Assembly: GCA_902591925.1 (NCBI GenBank)
Contig: CACJCN010000002.1
Coordinates: 124,001-188,000, forward strand
DNA from: an uncultured SAR86 cluster bacterium
GTDB taxonomy: Bacteria > Pseudomonadota > Gammaproteobacteria > Magnimaribacterales > D2472
Direction of reading: 5' to 3'
DNA length: 64,000 nt
A program made the position numbers and the translations under genes. The notes beneath the pieces were generated by a model. It was not told where the DNA came from. It saw nothing but the letters and a program-made list of their open reading frames with translations, and did not search any database. Positions 7,699 through 17,397 of the stretch are shown here, piece after piece (position 1 is the first letter of the stretch; each line of letters begins with the position of its first letter).

Positions 7699-8649
7699 TT
7701 TTTCAGATCTGTAGTGATAAAAAAAGAACAAGGTTGCGGTTGCAGTTAACAAATGCCAAATTCCATGAGCTTGAACTAATGAATCTGGATTACAAAATTG
7801 TGAATTTGGATTTATTGTTAAATTACCTTCTAACCAAATAAGCCATGCTGCAATATAAGCAAACATTCCAGCAAAATACCAAATATAACTTCTTTTGCCT
7901 CTTGGTTTTTTAGATGAAAGTAATCCTGGTAACCAAAATAAAATTATCCACCAGTAATTTCCAATATTATTAATTACATCAATTGGAAAGATTCCAAATA
8001 TCATTAAAACTAAAAAACCAACAAAACCAGATATAAATCTCATTTTTGGAGACCAAAATCTATAAAGAAACTCACTTATTACCCACAATCCAATAGAGAC
8101 TCCAAATAAATCAAGGCCTATTCCCATTCCATAACCAAATAATCCTCTCATCAAAGCATAAATTAATACTATTGCTATATACATTTTTAAAAAGACATTT
8201 ACTGTCCAATCTGACATTTTATATATGTTGTACAACCAGGGTATTACAATATACATGACCATACTAAGATTATCTGCCCAACCTCCCCATTCAGTATTGG
8301 TTCCATGCATCATCATCGATCCAGGTCCTAAGTAGACTACAGCAACTCCATACAAAACAGTAATTTTGTTAATTCCTGAGAAATCATTAAAAGAGGTTTC
8401 ATTAGTAATTTTATACAAAATATAAAGACCAACGACCATGAACCCTAAATTAGTGAGAGTATTGATAGGCTCCCTAAAAGGACCAGGACTAATTCTTTCA
8501 CACCATCTTGAAGCTTCACCAATAAAATTTAATGAATCTGGCGATTGAATAATCTGAAAAAAGCTAAGTAAGTAAAAGACAACTAAAAAAACAATACTGA
8601 CAATTAGTGTTATTGGAAAAGCGTTTTGTAGTTTTATAAAATTTTTCAA
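7690..8649 (-). CDS. Ceramidase family (CREST superfamily) integral membrane hydrolase
   Basis: A 319-residue membrane protein with seven or more hydrophobic segments, matching the alkaline ceramidase/CREST family. All landmarks of the intramembrane zinc site are present with the spacing of human ACER3: Ser111 and His115 (SxxxH), Asp126 eleven residues later, and His295 and His299 (HxxxH) near the C-terminus. The N-terminal WCER and REPINTLTN segments are also family-typical. Family members hydrolyse the amide of ceramides at the lipid interface. In a bacterium the substrate could be ceramide from algae or prey, or another N-acyl lipid. It starts just after the 3' end of the TonB-like gene with one base between them, so both are probably co-transcribed. 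Confidence 0.8.
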   Translation of the reverse strand: MKNFIKLQNAFPITLIVSIVFLVVFYLLSFFQIIQSPDSLNFIGEASRWCERISPGPFREPINTLTNLGFMVVGLYILYKITNETSFNDFSGINKITVLYGVAVVYLGPGSMMMHGTNTEWGGWADNLSMVMYIVIPWLYNIYKMSDWTVNVFLKMYIAIVLIYALMRGLFGYGMGIGLDLFGVSIGLWVISEFLYRFWSPKMRFISGFVGFLVLMIFGIFPIDVINNIGNYWWIILFWLPGLLSSKKPRGKRSYIWYFAGMFAYIAAWLIWLEGNLTINPNSQFCNPDSLVQAHGIWHLLTATATLFFFYHYRSEKLT

Positions 8650-8650
8650 T

Positions 8651-9172
8651 TTATCTAACAGTATTTACTACATATATTTTATCTTCATAACTATCAAAGT
8701 TTTTTTCATTCATTTCAAGAAATATATCAATATTGTCATTATCACTCTCTTTTCTTAGAAGGAAGTTATCATTAATAATCTTAAAATTATAAAGAGAATA
8801 ATTATATTTTATTTTTGCATTGGTTATTTTACAGCTCTTGCCAGAAGAATCTTTTGGCTGATTAAATTTCAAAAACTTTGCAGCTGCAACTGAAGTAGGT
8901 TTAAAAAATGGGCAAGTTTTGAAATTTATTTCTCCATTATCATTCCTTGAAGTTGCACACATTGATTTAGTAGCTTTGATATTTGTTATTGAAGAATCAG
9001 TATCAATATCAAAATTCACAATAGAATATCCCTGATATATCGTATTGGGATATAGAGGTTCATAGACCCTTACAAGCTTAGTTTGACAGTCATTATTAAA
9101 AAATTGAAATGAATGAATGAAATTTGTAAAAAATACTAATGGAAAAAATATAAAAAAACATATCTTATTCAT
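8651..9172 (-). CDS. Secreted protein with stand-alone TonB C-terminal-like domain
   Basis: A 173-residue protein with a signal peptide (hydrophobic residues 4-20) followed by one domain. That domain reads EPLYPNTIYQG, then an alternating strand, a TKS turn and a helix with FKPTSVAAAKFLKF, the pattern of the TonB C-terminal fold that contacts outer-membrane receptors. The proline-rich periplasm-spanning region of a true TonB is missing. Cysteines after the signal peptide (in DCQTK, SMCAT, KTCPF and KSCKI) could form disulfides. It may bind a receptor or peptidoglycan rather than transmit energy. It is upstream of the ceramidase-family gene on the same strand and 17 bases downstream of etfA. 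Confidence 0.6.
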   Translation of the reverse strand: MNKICFFIFFPLVFFTNFIHSFQFFNNDCQTKLVRVYEPLYPNTIYQGYSIVNFDIDTDSSITNIKATKSMCATSRNDNGEINFKTCPFFKPTSVAAAKFLKFNQPKDSSGKSCKITNAKIKYNYSLYNFKIINDNFLLRKESDNDNIDIFLEMNEKNFDSYEDKIYVVNTVR

Positions 9173-9189
9173 ATGAAGAAATAAAGTGA

Positions 9190-10119
9190 CTAAAGCGATG
9201 ATTCTAGTTCAGGCAGTGCATTGAAAAGATCAGCTACTAACCCATAATCTGCTACCTGAAATATAGGAGCGTCTTCATCCTTATTAATAGCAACTATTAC
9301 TTTTGAATCTTTCATTCCAGCTAAATGTTGTATGGCACCGGAAATACCAACTGCTATATACAAATCTGGAGCAACTATTTTACCAGTTTGCCCAACTTGA
9401 TAATCATTTGGAACAAAACCAGCATCAACAGCAGCTCTAGATGCCCCTACAGCCGCACCAAGTTTATCAGCTATCGAATCTAACAAATGAAAGTTATCTC
9501 CAGACTGCATTCCTCTTCCACCAGAAATTACAATATTTGCAGCTGTTAATTCTGGTCTGTCACTTTGAGCTAACTCTTCACCTACAAACTTACTAATGTT
9601 TAATGATCCCTCATCATTAATTTCATGAACTTCAATATCTGAATTATTTTTAGTAATAGCATCAAAGGCAGTAGATCTTACGGTTATAACTTTTACGTTA
9701 TCGTTTGATTTAACTGTTGCGATACAACTACCTGCATAAATAGGTCTCTTAAAAGTATCATCAGATTCTATCGAAATAATATCTGATATTTGTTGTGAAT
9801 CTAATTTGGCAGAAATTCTTGGCATAAGATTCTTACCAAATGTTGTTGCAGGTGCAAGTATATGAGTATAGCCTTCACAATTAGCAAGAACTAGAGAAGA
9901 GATATCTTCTGCTATTGCATTTACATATGTCTCACTATCACATTTTAAAATTTTAGATACGTTATCTAATGTTTGACATTCAGCAACAACACTATCGATA
10001 TTTGAACCAGCAACTAGAATTGCTACATCGCCTGTTAAGGAAGTTGCAGCAGTTACAGTATTTAAAGTAGCTCCTTTGAGTGAATTATTATCGTGTTCTG
10101 CTATTACTAATATACTCAT
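9190..10119 (-). CDS. etfA: Electron transfer flavoprotein alpha subunit
   Basis: A 309-residue ETF alpha subunit, which holds FAD and passes electrons from acyl-CoA and other dehydrogenases to ETF-ubiquinone oxidoreductase. The C-terminal FAD domain is clear: [13 protein letters not shown] near 197, [37 protein letters not shown] and [17 protein letters not shown], all signature segments of the family. The length is normal. Its ATG overlaps the end of etfB by four bases, giving the usual etfB-etfA order in one transcript. The partner oxidoreductase is read divergently from 11027. No acyl-CoA dehydrogenase lies in the window. Confidence 0.95.
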   Translation of the reverse strand: MSILVIAEHDNNSLKGATLNTVTAATSLTGDVAILVAGSNIDSVVAECQTLDNVSKILKCDSETYVNAIAEDISSLVLANCEGYTHILAPATTFGKNLMPRISAKLDSQQISDIISIESDDTFKRPIYAGSCIATVKSNDNVKVITVRSTAFDAITKNNSDIEVHEINDEGSLNISKFVGEELAQSDRPELTAANIVISGGRGMQSGDNFHLLDSIADKLGAAVGASRAAVDAGFVPNDYQVGQTGKIVAPDLYIAVGISGAIQHLAGMKDSKVIVAINKDEDAPIFQVADYGLVADLFNALPELESSL

Positions 10120-10868
10120 TGAATCACCTTTGCTTCATTTTTTAATTTATCAACTAAATCATCTACTGTCTCAACTATGATACCTGCTTCTCTAGATGGA
10201 GGTAGTTCTACAGACAATAATTCAGTTCTACAACCTAAATCAATACCAAGGTCGGCAGCAGGTATAACATTTAATTCTTTTTTCTTAGCCTTCATTATAT
10301 TTGGCAAAGATGCATATCTTGGTTCATTTAATCTAAGATCTGTTGTAACTATTGAAGGAACTGTCAATTCAAGTGTTTGAAGGCCTCCATCAATTTCTCT
10401 AGTAACAGTAATTGATGAATCATTTATCGAAACTTCAGAGGCATTAGTAGCTTGAGGATAATCAAGCAATGCTCCTAACATTTGACCAGTTTGATTGTTA
10501 TCTCCATCGATAGCTTGTTTACCTAATATAATTAAATCTGGTTTTTCATCTTCTATAATTTTTTGAAGAACTTTAGCGATTGCGAGAGGTTCTAGAATAG
10601 AATCAGTTTCTACAAGAGTTGCTCTGTCTGCACCAAGTGCCAATGCAGTTCTTAGTTGCTCTTGCGAATCTGTCTGACCAACAGAAACAGCAATAACCTC
10701 AGTTGCTTTACCTGATTCTTTTAACCTTACAGCTTCCTCTAAAGCAATTTCACAAAATGGATTAACTGCCATTTTCACATTATTCAAATCAACGTTTGAA
10801 TTATCAGATAATGGTCGAACTTTTACGTTATAGTCGACAACTCTTTTAATCGGAACTAAAATTTTCAT
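10116..10868 (-). CDS. etfB: Electron transfer flavoprotein beta subunit
   Basis: A 250-residue ETF beta subunit with the family start [17 protein letters not shown] and the conserved stretches [31 protein letters not shown] and [20 protein letters not shown], the last around residue 117 and part of the AMP-binding loop. The C-terminal [10 protein letters not shown] segment is the recognition loop with which ETF docks to its dehydrogenases. It is the promoter-proximal gene of the etfBA pair and faces the ETF-ubiquinone oxidoreductase gene across a 158-base AT-rich gap. Confidence 0.95.
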   Translation of the reverse strand: MKILVPIKRVVDYNVKVRPLSDNSNVDLNNVKMAVNPFCEIALEEAVRLKESGKATEVIAVSVGQTDSQEQLRTALALGADRATLVETDSILEPLAIAKVLQKIIEDEKPDLIILGKQAIDGDNNQTGQMLGALLDYPQATNASEVSINDSSITVTREIDGGLQTLELTVPSIVTTDLRLNEPRYASLPNIMKAKKKELNVIPAADLGIDLGCRTELLSVELPPSREAGIIVETVDDLVDKLKNEAKVIQ

Positions 10869-10970
10869 AGTAATTAATTGTTTTAAATTAACTTGTAAAT
10901 TGTACTTATTTATATGTATATTTAATATAAGTTTTAATTATTTTTAAATATTTTTAATATAAATACTGTT

Positions 10971-10986
10971 TATAATATAGTATAAT
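10971..10986 (+). promoter_or_regulatory. Candidate promoter -10 boxes ahead of ETF-ubiquinone oxidoreductase
   Basis: Two TATAAT hexamers occur at 10971-10976 and 10981-10986 in the 158-base divergent gap between etfB and the ETF-QO gene, 40 to 55 bases before the ATG at 11027. The whole gap is nearly pure A/T, so chance matches are likely and the -35 partner is not clear. It is the only place from which both divergent units could be started. Confidence 0.3.
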
Positions 10987-11026
10987 TATAATGTATTTTT
11001 AATTACGAATACAACACGAAAATCTT

Positions 11027-12652
11027 ATGCACAGAGAAGTAATGGAATATGATGTTGTCATTGTTGGTGGAGGACCATCTGGTCTTGCTGCTGCCATTAA
11101 ATTTGCGCAACTAAATAAAGAAAATAATACAGATCATAGCATTTGTCTTTTGGAAAAAGGTTCTGAAATTGGAGCACATATTCTTTCTGGTAATGTTTTT
11201 CAACCCAATGCGCTAGACGAATTAATTCCTAATTGGAAAGAATTAGATGCTCCTTTGAATGTTCCTGTTAAAAAAGATAAATTAGTATTTCTTCTAGAAA
11301 AAGTTGGGATACCAGTGCCATCTTTTATTATGCCTCCAATGAATAATCATGGTAACTATGTTATAAGTTTAGGCAACTTATGCAGATGGCTTGGTGAACA
11401 AGCTGAGCAAATGGGTGTTGAAATATTTCCAGGATTTCCTGCTAGTAAGATTTTAATTGAGGATGATAAAGTTGTTGGTGTTCAAACCGGGGATATGGGT
11501 ATTTCAGAATCTGGGGATGTTAAACCTGGACATGAACCTGGTATTGAAATTAGAGCTAAATATACTATTTTGGGAGAAGGATGTAGAGGGCATCTCGGCA
11601 AGCAAGTAATACAGAAATTTAATTTATCTGATGGAAAGGATCCACAACATTATGGTATTGGTTTCAAAGAGGTTTGGAAAATTAAGCCTGAGCTTCACGA
11701 AGAGGGTTTAGTCGTCCATACAAATGGATGGCCTACTCCGTTTGATACTCCATCAGGTTCATACTTGTACCATGGTGAAAATAACGAAGTTTATCTTGGT
11801 TATGTAATACCGTTGGATTATAAAAATCCTCATCTTAGTCCATTTGATGAATTTCAAAAATGGAAAACGCATCCTTCCATTAAAAAATATCTTAAAGGTG
11901 GAGAAAGACTTACTTATGGAGCAAGAGCACTAATTAAGGGCGGCCTTCAATCATTGCCAAAAATGGAATTTCCTGGAGGGCTTATTATTGGATGTAATGC
12001 TGGAACTCTTGTTTTTTCAAAAATTAAAGGTTCACACACAGCAATGAAATCTGGTGAAATAGCTGGTCAACATATTTTTGAAGAGCTACAAGATTCATCT
12101 AATGAATCATATGATTCTAGAATTAAAAACTCATGGATTTATGATGAGCTTTATAAATCTAGAAACTTTGGCCCATTTTTTCATAAGTATGGTGCTTTGA
12201 TTGGAGCTGCATTTAATGCTGTGGACCAATTAATCTTTAGAGGTAAATTGCCTTTTACACTTAATCATCCAACACCTGACTATGCATGTCTGAAAAAAGC
12301 TGATGAAATGCCAAAAATAGAATATTCAAAACCAGACGGTATATATTCTTTCGATAAGTTATCATCGGTTTATCTATCTAATACGAATCATGAGGAGGAT
12401 CAACCATGTCATCTTCAATTAAAAGACTCATCAATTCCTATAAGTGTTAATCTTCCGCTGTATGATGAGCCAGCACAGAGATACTGTCCTGCTGGTGTTT
12501 ATGAGGTTGTAGAAAAAGATAATGAGAAAAAATTTGTAATTAATGCTCAAAACTGCGTTCACTGTAAAACTTGTGATATTAAAGACCCATCACAAAATAT
12601 AAATTGGGTGACTCCTGAGGGTCCTGGAGGACCTAACTATCCAAATATGTAA
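11027..12652 (+). CDS. Electron transfer flavoprotein-ubiquinone oxidoreductase
   Basis: A 541-residue membrane-associated flavo-iron-sulfur enzyme that oxidises reduced ETF and reduces ubiquinone. The FAD Rossmann motif VVIVGGGPSGLAAA lies at residues 10-23. LEKGSEIGAHILSG and a GCNAGTLVFSKIKGSHTAMKSG segment are family landmarks, and the C-terminal 4Fe-4S ligands are seen in RYCPAGVYEV and NCVHCKTCDIKDP. The N-terminus MHREVMEYD matches the usual proteobacterial start, so I keep the first ATG although GAGAAG precedes the second ATG at 11042. It is divergent from etfBA and four bases upstream of a lipoprotein peptidase gene. Confidence 0.95.
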   Translation: MHREVMEYDVVIVGGGPSGLAAAIKFAQLNKENNTDHSICLLEKGSEIGAHILSGNVFQPNALDELIPNWKELDAPLNVPVKKDKLVFLLEKVGIPVPSFIMPPMNNHGNYVISLGNLCRWLGEQAEQMGVEIFPGFPASKILIEDDKVVGVQTGDMGISESGDVKPGHEPGIEIRAKYTILGEGCRGHLGKQVIQKFNLSDGKDPQHYGIGFKEVWKIKPELHEEGLVVHTNGWPTPFDTPSGSYLYHGENNEVYLGYVIPLDYKNPHLSPFDEFQKWKTHPSIKKYLKGGERLTYGARALIKGGLQSLPKMEFPGGLIIGCNAGTLVFSKIKGSHTAMKSGEIAGQHIFEELQDSSNESYDSRIKNSWIYDELYKSRNFGPFFHKYGALIGAAFNAVDQLIFRGKLPFTLNHPTPDYACLKKADEMPKIEYSKPDGIYSFDKLSSVYLSNTNHEEDQPCHLQLKDSSIPISVNLPLYDEPAQRYCPAGVYEVVEKDNEKKFVINAQNCVHCKTCDIKDPSQNINWVTPEGPGGPNYPNM

Positions 12653-12655
12653 AAA

Positions 12656-14437
12656 ATGAGGTACTTTCTATTTCCTATTCTTTTTATTGTATTGTTCTCT
12701 TGTACCACAGTCGAAGTTGTTGAACAAAATATTCAGGAAGAAATTAATGAAGATGAAAATAAAGTATTTATTAATTTTTTAAATTCAGAATGGGAAAAGA
12801 CACTTAATAATAATCCACTTTTTGCTACTTATGTTGGTGATAAAAGATCAAATAATATAATCAATTCAAACAGTATTGAACAATTTTTAATAGAAAAAGA
12901 TTCAAGTATTGAATCGTTAAATAATCTTAAAAAGATTAATTTTTCAAAGTTAAATGATGAAAATAAACTTAACTATAAGCTTTATGAGTTTGGTATTAAT
13001 AGAGAGATTGATCTTAGAAATTTTCCAACTTACTTTTTAAGAATAAATCAAAGAGGTGGTATTCAAAGTTTTTATGAAACAGGAAATAGACTTGTTTATT
13101 CATCAATACAAGATTATTACGATTGGCTTTCAAGATTAAATATTTTTTCAGAAAATATTGATAATTTTATTAAGATTAATAAAGAAGGTCTTTCAAAAGG
13201 CATTACTCAACCAAAGATGATTACTGAGAGTGTGATAGTGCAAATAGATGCCATTATCGAGTCTGAAATTGATAAAAATCCCTACATGAAAGTTTTTATA
13301 GAAGCAGATAGTAACTTAATATCAAATGCTGAGAAAGATGAATTAGTTATTAAAGCTAAAGAAGTTGTTAATAACAAAATTATTCCTGCATATATAAACT
13401 TAAATAATTTTTTAAAAAAAGAATACTTACCAAACTCAAGGAGTTCAATTGGTATAAGTGATGTTCCAGGTGGTAAAGAATATTATGAGTATCTTGCAAG
13501 ATTTTACACCACTACAAATCTTACTCCTGATCAGATTCATGAAATTGGATTAGATGAAATAAAAAGAATACGATCAGAAATGGAAGCAATTATTAAACAA
13601 GTAAATTGGGATGGTGATTTTAATTCATTTTTAAATTATTTAAGAACAAGTCCAAGATTTTATTACGATAATTCAGAGGATCTTTTCAACGCATATCTCA
13701 TCATGTCAAAAACAATTGATCCATTGCTAACAAAAATATTTAAAGTTTTTCCTCGAGCGCCTTATGGTGTTATACCAATTCCTGATGAATCTGCACCTTT
13801 TACAACAACTGCCTATTACAATAGTCCAAGTCCTGGCAGACCTGGATATTTTTATGCAAATCTTTACAAACCTGAATCTAGGCCAAAATATGAAATTCCT
13901 GTTTTGACAGTTCATGAAGCTGTTCCTGGTCATCATTTTCAAATCTCTATTGCTCAAGAATTAGAAAATGTTCCACCATTCAGAAAATATCAAGGTATAA
14001 CTGCGTTTGTTGAGGGTTGGGGTTTATATAGTGAGGAACTTGGTGAATTTATGGGTATTTATGATGATCCGTACGATAAATTTGGTCAGCTTACATATGA
14101 TATGTGGCGCGCTATAAGGTTGGTTGTAGATACAGGAATGCATTATAAAGGATGGTCTAGAGAAGAAGCTGTAAATCTATTTATAGAAAACTCAGCCAAA
14201 TCTATTTTAGATATTAATAATGAAGTAGATAGGTATATAGCATGGCCTGGTCAAGCACTAGCATACAAAATTGGACAGTTAAAAATTTTAGAGCTTAGAA
14301 ATAAAGCTGAAAAGTTATTAGGTGATAAATATGATATTAAAGATTTTCATTATGAAGTACTTAAAAGAGGCTCCCTACCTTTAGATTTATTAGAGTTTTA
14401 TATTGATGAATGGATTAATTTAACTTTGAACTCTTAG
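12656..14437 (+). CDS. DUF885 family lipoprotein, putative zinc peptidase
   Basis: A 593-residue protein of the DUF885 family. The first 16 residues form a lipoprotein signal ending in a lipobox-like LFSC with Cys16, so the mature protein should be lipid-anchored in the envelope. The metallopeptidase signature HEAVPGHH lies at residues 420-427, followed by [14 protein letters not shown], a segment that supplies the third metal ligand in this family, and a C-terminal [12 protein letters not shown] conserved stretch. Members are thought to be zinc carboxypeptidase-like enzymes, but natural substrates are poorly known. It lies three bases after the ETF-QO stop, and its 3' end overlaps the convergent DUF2256 gene. 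Confidence 0.85.
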   Translation: MRYFLFPILFIVLFSCTTVEVVEQNIQEEINEDENKVFINFLNSEWEKTLNNNPLFATYVGDKRSNNIINSNSIEQFLIEKDSSIESLNNLKKINFSKLNDENKLNYKLYEFGINREIDLRNFPTYFLRINQRGGIQSFYETGNRLVYSSIQDYYDWLSRLNIFSENIDNFIKINKEGLSKGITQPKMITESVIVQIDAIIESEIDKNPYMKVFIEADSNLISNAEKDELVIKAKEVVNNKIIPAYINLNNFLKKEYLPNSRSSIGISDVPGGKEYYEYLARFYTTTNLTPDQIHEIGLDEIKRIRSEMEAIIKQVNWDGDFNSFLNYLRTSPRFYYDNSEDLFNAYLIMSKTIDPLLTKIFKVFPRAPYGVIPIPDESAPFTTTAYYNSPSPGRPGYFYANLYKPESRPKYEIPVLTVHEAVPGHHFQISIAQELENVPPFRKYQGITAFVEGWGLYSEELGEFMGIYDDPYDKFGQLTYDMWRAIRLVVDTGMHYKGWSREEAVNLFIENSAKSILDINNEVDRYIAWPGQALAYKIGQLKILELRNKAEKLLGDKYDIKDFHYEVLKRGSLPLDLLEFYIDEWINLTLNS

Positions 14438-14561
14438 ACCTTCTGCATCTTTCACTACAATAAATAACATTTGACCAATTTTTTTTCCATTTTTTTCTCC
14501 AAGAAAATGGTTTATTACAAACTGGGCACACTTTTTTTTCTAATGTAAGTTTTTTATGCAA
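14415..14561 (-). CDS. DUF2256 zinc-ribbon miniprotein (TTG start)
   Basis: A 48-residue protein starting at TTG 14561-14559. An in-frame TAG lies nine bases before the TTG and no ATG is available. The product begins MHKK and then shows [14 protein letters not shown] and YCSERCRR, that is, two CXXC/CXXXC knuckles with Cys12, Cys15, Cys35 and Cys39 and the Trp-Arg-Lys-Lys-Trp core, an exact fit to the DUF2256 family, whose members commonly begin MHKK. Function unknown; a zinc-binding nucleic-acid or redox role is guessed. It overlaps the end of the DUF1285 gene by eight bases and the convergent DUF885 gene by 23 bases. Confidence 0.85.
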   Translation of the reverse strand: MHKKLTLEKKVCPVCNKPFSWRKKWKKNWSNVIYCSERCRRSKSSKLN

Positions 14562-15084
14562 TTTTGCCTATTATGTGATTATGATTGTTACTTGGAACAT
14601 AAAGTAATTTGTTTTCTATGTAATTATTTTCAAGCGCAAGATCAACAAACTTGTAATATGTGTTTCTATCAAAAAAACCTTCAATCTTGTTTCTAACATG
14701 AACAAGTGGTATTTCAGAATTATTATAAGCAATTAACCTTGTTGTATTTAATGCATTTAGTTCAAAGTCATAATTCATGTTAGTGAAAAGTTTTATGTTG
14801 TTTTTAGAGATTTCAAAATCAATAACTTTATATGGTGCTAACTCAACCTTAACTGAAACTTTTTCAACCGGAGTAACTAAAAAATAATTATTATCATCAT
14901 TTCTAATTACTGTTGAGAAAAGATTTATGAGTTTTTTATTTTTAATCGGTGAATGGTTATAAAACCAATTACCTTCTCTATCAATGAAGAATTCTTGTCC
15001 TTCACATAAATCTGGATTCCATTTATCTACAGGTGGAAATTTTTTTTGTCCTTCAAGATCTTTTTTAATTTTAGAAATACTCAT
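14554..15084 (-). CDS. DUF1285 domain protein
   Basis: A 176-residue cytosolic protein of the DUF1285 family, recognised from [22 protein letters not shown] near residue 17, then [22 protein letters not shown] and a [13 protein letters not shown] strand near residue 70. Known structures show a two-domain beta fold without an assigned activity. It overlaps the LysE-type exporter gene by 14 bases upstream and the DUF2256 gene by eight bases downstream, so it is embedded in the tail of the envelope operon. No catalytic residues can be named. Confidence 0.8.
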   Translation of the reverse strand: MSISKIKKDLEGQKKFPPVDKWNPDLCEGQEFFIDREGNWFYNHSPIKNKKLINLFSTVIRNDDNNYFLVTPVEKVSVKVELAPYKVIDFEISKNNIKLFTNMNYDFELNALNTTRLIAYNNSEIPLVHVRNKIEGFFDRNTYYKFVDLALENNYIENKLLYVPSNNHNHIIGKIA

Positions 15085-15682
15085 TTATGGCCCTAACTAG
15101 TACATATAATCCAATCAAACACAAAACAACAGACATTATTGATAGCAAGTATTTATTATTGTAAACATTAAAATTTTTAGATTTTGAGGAAGTCAAAACG
15201 TAACTTAAAAAAATAAACCACAGTGCTGATGTTAATGAAAAATATATTGGATATAAATAAAAATAATTTCCATTTAAATTATCCATCAAGATAGCAAATA
15301 ATGACACAAAAAATAAGAATGCTTTCACATTAAAAATATTAGTTATAAGACCAATATAAAAACTATTGTGTTTTATATTTAAAAAATTGTTATTTTTTGG
15401 AAACTCATTATTAATTGATGAATACATTGTTACACCTAAATAAAGAATATATATCCCACCAATCAAACTTATTATAAATTTATATAAATCATTAGCTAAT
15501 ATTAATAGGGAAATTCCACTTATTGCTAGAATGCAATGAACTAGTATGCCAAAACCAATTCCTATCGCTGTTTTAATGCCCTCAATTCTTCCATGGATGG
15601 AAACTTGTCGAATAACTATAGCCGTATCTGGACCCGGGCTTGTTAAAGCAATTAAATGTGCAAAAGCTGACCAAATAAACAT
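15071..15682 (-). CDS. LysE/RhtB family amino-acid exporter
   Basis: A 203-residue membrane protein with about six hydrophobic segments. The start contains SPGPDTAIVIRQVSIHGRIEG near residue 16, the SPGP signature of the LysE/RhtB superfamily, followed by GIGFGILVHC. Family members export amino acids or related small solutes by proton antiport; the specific cargo cannot be read. It lies two bases after murB and overlaps the next gene by 14 bases, so it is probably co-transcribed with the cell-wall and LPS genes without an obvious functional tie. Confidence 0.85.
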   Translation of the reverse strand: MFIWSAFAHLIALTSPGPDTAIVIRQVSIHGRIEGIKTAIGIGFGILVHCILAISGISLLILANDLYKFIISLIGGIYILYLGVTMYSSINNEFPKNNNFLNIKHNSFYIGLITNIFNVKAFLFFVSLFAILMDNLNGNYFYLYPIYFSLTSALWFIFLSYVLTSSKSKNFNVYNNKYLLSIMSVVLCLIGLYVLVRAINEYF

Positions 15683-15684
15683 TT

Positions 15685-16689
15685 TTAATTAGAGATTACT
15701 GCAGGTTCGATTTCTAGAGTGATATGAAATGTATCATAAATTCTCTCTTTTATATGTTCAGCAAAATCTATAACATTTTTTTGATTTGCATTTTTATTTG
15801 TGATCAACACAAGAGAGTGATTTTCATATATTTCAACATTATCAAATTTTGTAAGCTCATTTTTAATTAACTCGATTAACCTTGCTGTGCCAACTTTAAC
15901 TTTTTCAGAATCAATTTCCCATAAAACTAATTCATCTATAGAAAATCTATCTAATTTAATATCACTCTTATTAATTACATTATTTTTAAAAAAACTTCCT
16001 GCATTTGGAATTTCTATTGGATCAGGTAATGTTATTGATCTAATATCTGTAATCATTCTTGATACATCGCGAGTAGTAATGTTTTTTGGATCAATACTAT
16101 TGTTTGTCATATATTTTTTTATTGAATCATATTCTAAGTTGTGTTCTTTATGACTATCTGTATAAAAATTTAATTTATATATCAACAAATTATTTTTTTT
16201 AAAAATTGAATCCCTATAAGAAAAGTTACAATCATTATTATTTAAAGAAATAAATTCATTGTTTATATAATCATAACAGTCAACGCTTTCGATTAAATTT
16301 GATACTTCCTGACCGTATGCACCTATATTTTGAATTGGAGATGCTCCTACGCTACCTGGGATAGATGACAAGTTCTCGAACCCAACTATATTATTATTTA
16401 TTGTATGAATGACAAACTCATGCCAATTAACAGATGATCCAGCTGAAATAGTATTATTATATTCATTAAAATTAATTTCATTAAAATTTGGTTTAACAAC
16501 AATTCCTTCAAAAATATCTGGCAATACCACATTGGTACCCTCACCTATCACAAGTACCGGTAAATTTTTAATTTTTATAAATTTATGCAATTCAATAAAA
16601 TCATTTTTATCAGTAAGTTCAATGAAATAATTTGCAATTGAGTTTAATCTCAAAGAATTATTAATTAATTTATTTTTATAAATATTCAT
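15685..16689 (-). CDS. murB: UDP-N-acetylenolpyruvoylglucosamine reductase
   Basis: A 334-residue FAD enzyme that reduces UDP-GlcNAc-enolpyruvate to UDP-MurNAc with NADPH, the second committed step of peptidoglycan synthesis. FAD-binding segments LVIGEGTNVVL (about residue 50) and SIPGSVGASPIQNIGAYGQEV (about 106) are clear. YRDSIFK, the catalytic serine region NAGSFFKN and the C-terminal Glu in LEIEPAV are present, and the length fits a type I MurB. It overlaps kdsB by four bases. Placing murB after kdsB is a known order in Pseudomonas and relatives. Confidence 0.95.
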   Translation of the reverse strand: MNIYKNKLINNSLRLNSIANYFIELTDKNDFIELHKFIKIKNLPVLVIGEGTNVVLPDIFEGIVVKPNFNEINFNEYNNTISAGSSVNWHEFVIHTINNNIVGFENLSSIPGSVGASPIQNIGAYGQEVSNLIESVDCYDYINNEFISLNNNDCNFSYRDSIFKKNNLLIYKLNFYTDSHKEHNLEYDSIKKYMTNNSIDPKNITTRDVSRMITDIRSITLPDPIEIPNAGSFFKNNVINKSDIKLDRFSIDELVLWEIDSEKVKVGTARLIELIKNELTKFDNVEIYENHSLVLITNKNANQKNVIDFAEHIKERIYDTFHITLEIEPAVISN

Positions 16690-17396
16690 TGTTTCAAATA
16701 CATAAGCGCATTATCAACATCATCCTGCGTATCTATACCATTAGGAATTTCTTTATCAAAGTGTGAAACAAAAATAGAGTAGTTATTTTCAAGAAATCTA
16801 AGTTGTTCAAGGTTTAAAGATAATTCATTATTTGTTGGTTTTAATTTTATCAATGCACTTAATGTTTTAAATGAATATCCATATATACCAAGATGTCTTC
16901 TTGGATTTTTAATATTTCCAGTTCTGACAAAATTAATTGCATAGTTTTTTATATCTGTTTCTACTAAAACACAATTTGGATTGATAAGTTCATCCTCAGA
17001 TTTTATTGGGGTTGAGACTGTAATTACGTCGCAATCATTATCATAATAATCGTCTATTACTTTTGATACTAATTCACTTGGAATGAATGGCTCATCACCC
17101 TGAAGGTTTAAAATTAATGTTTTATCATTTAAATCTAACTTTTTAGCGGCTTCGTAAATTCTATCCGTACCAGATATATGGCTAGAAGATGTCATGATTA
17201 CATTATTAGTAATTTCCTCAACGTTACTTTTAATAAGATCTGAGTCAGTTGCAACATAAGCATTTTTAGTAATACTAAGTGCATTAGTTATAGCTCTCTG
17301 AATAATTGATTTTCCATCAATATCGATAAGAGGTTTATTTTTTAATCTTGTAGAGCCAATTCTTGACGGTATAAGAATATATGTATTTTTTATCAT
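16686..17396 (-). CDS. kdsB: 3-deoxy-manno-octulosonate cytidylyltransferase
   Basis: A 236-residue CMP-Kdo synthetase, which activates Kdo with CTP for the LPS inner core. The nucleotide-binding start IPSRIGSTRLKNKPL (residues 8-22), AYVATDSDLI, the magnesium motif in NLQGDEPF and PRRHLGIYGYS near residue 165 are family landmarks, and the C-terminal PNGIDTQDDV fits too. It lies one base after the msbA/lpxK stop and overlaps murB by four bases, so LPS and peptidoglycan precursor genes are co-translated. Confidence 0.95.
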   Translation of the reverse strand: MIKNTYILIPSRIGSTRLKNKPLIDIDGKSIIQRAITNALSITKNAYVATDSDLIKSNVEEITNNVIMTSSSHISGTDRIYEAAKKLDLNDKTLILNLQGDEPFIPSELVSKVIDDYYDNDCDVITVSTPIKSEDELINPNCVLVETDIKNYAINFVRTGNIKNPRRHLGIYGYSFKTLSALIKLKPTNNELSLNLEQLRFLENNYSIFVSHFDKEIPNGIDTQDDVDNALMYLKQ

Positions 17397-17397
17397 G

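Noticed and set aside
10869-11026. Possible small gene or RNA in the etfB/ETF-QO gap
   Set aside because: No frame of useful length, no hairpin and no conserved riboswitch core are visible; it is best read as a promoter region.
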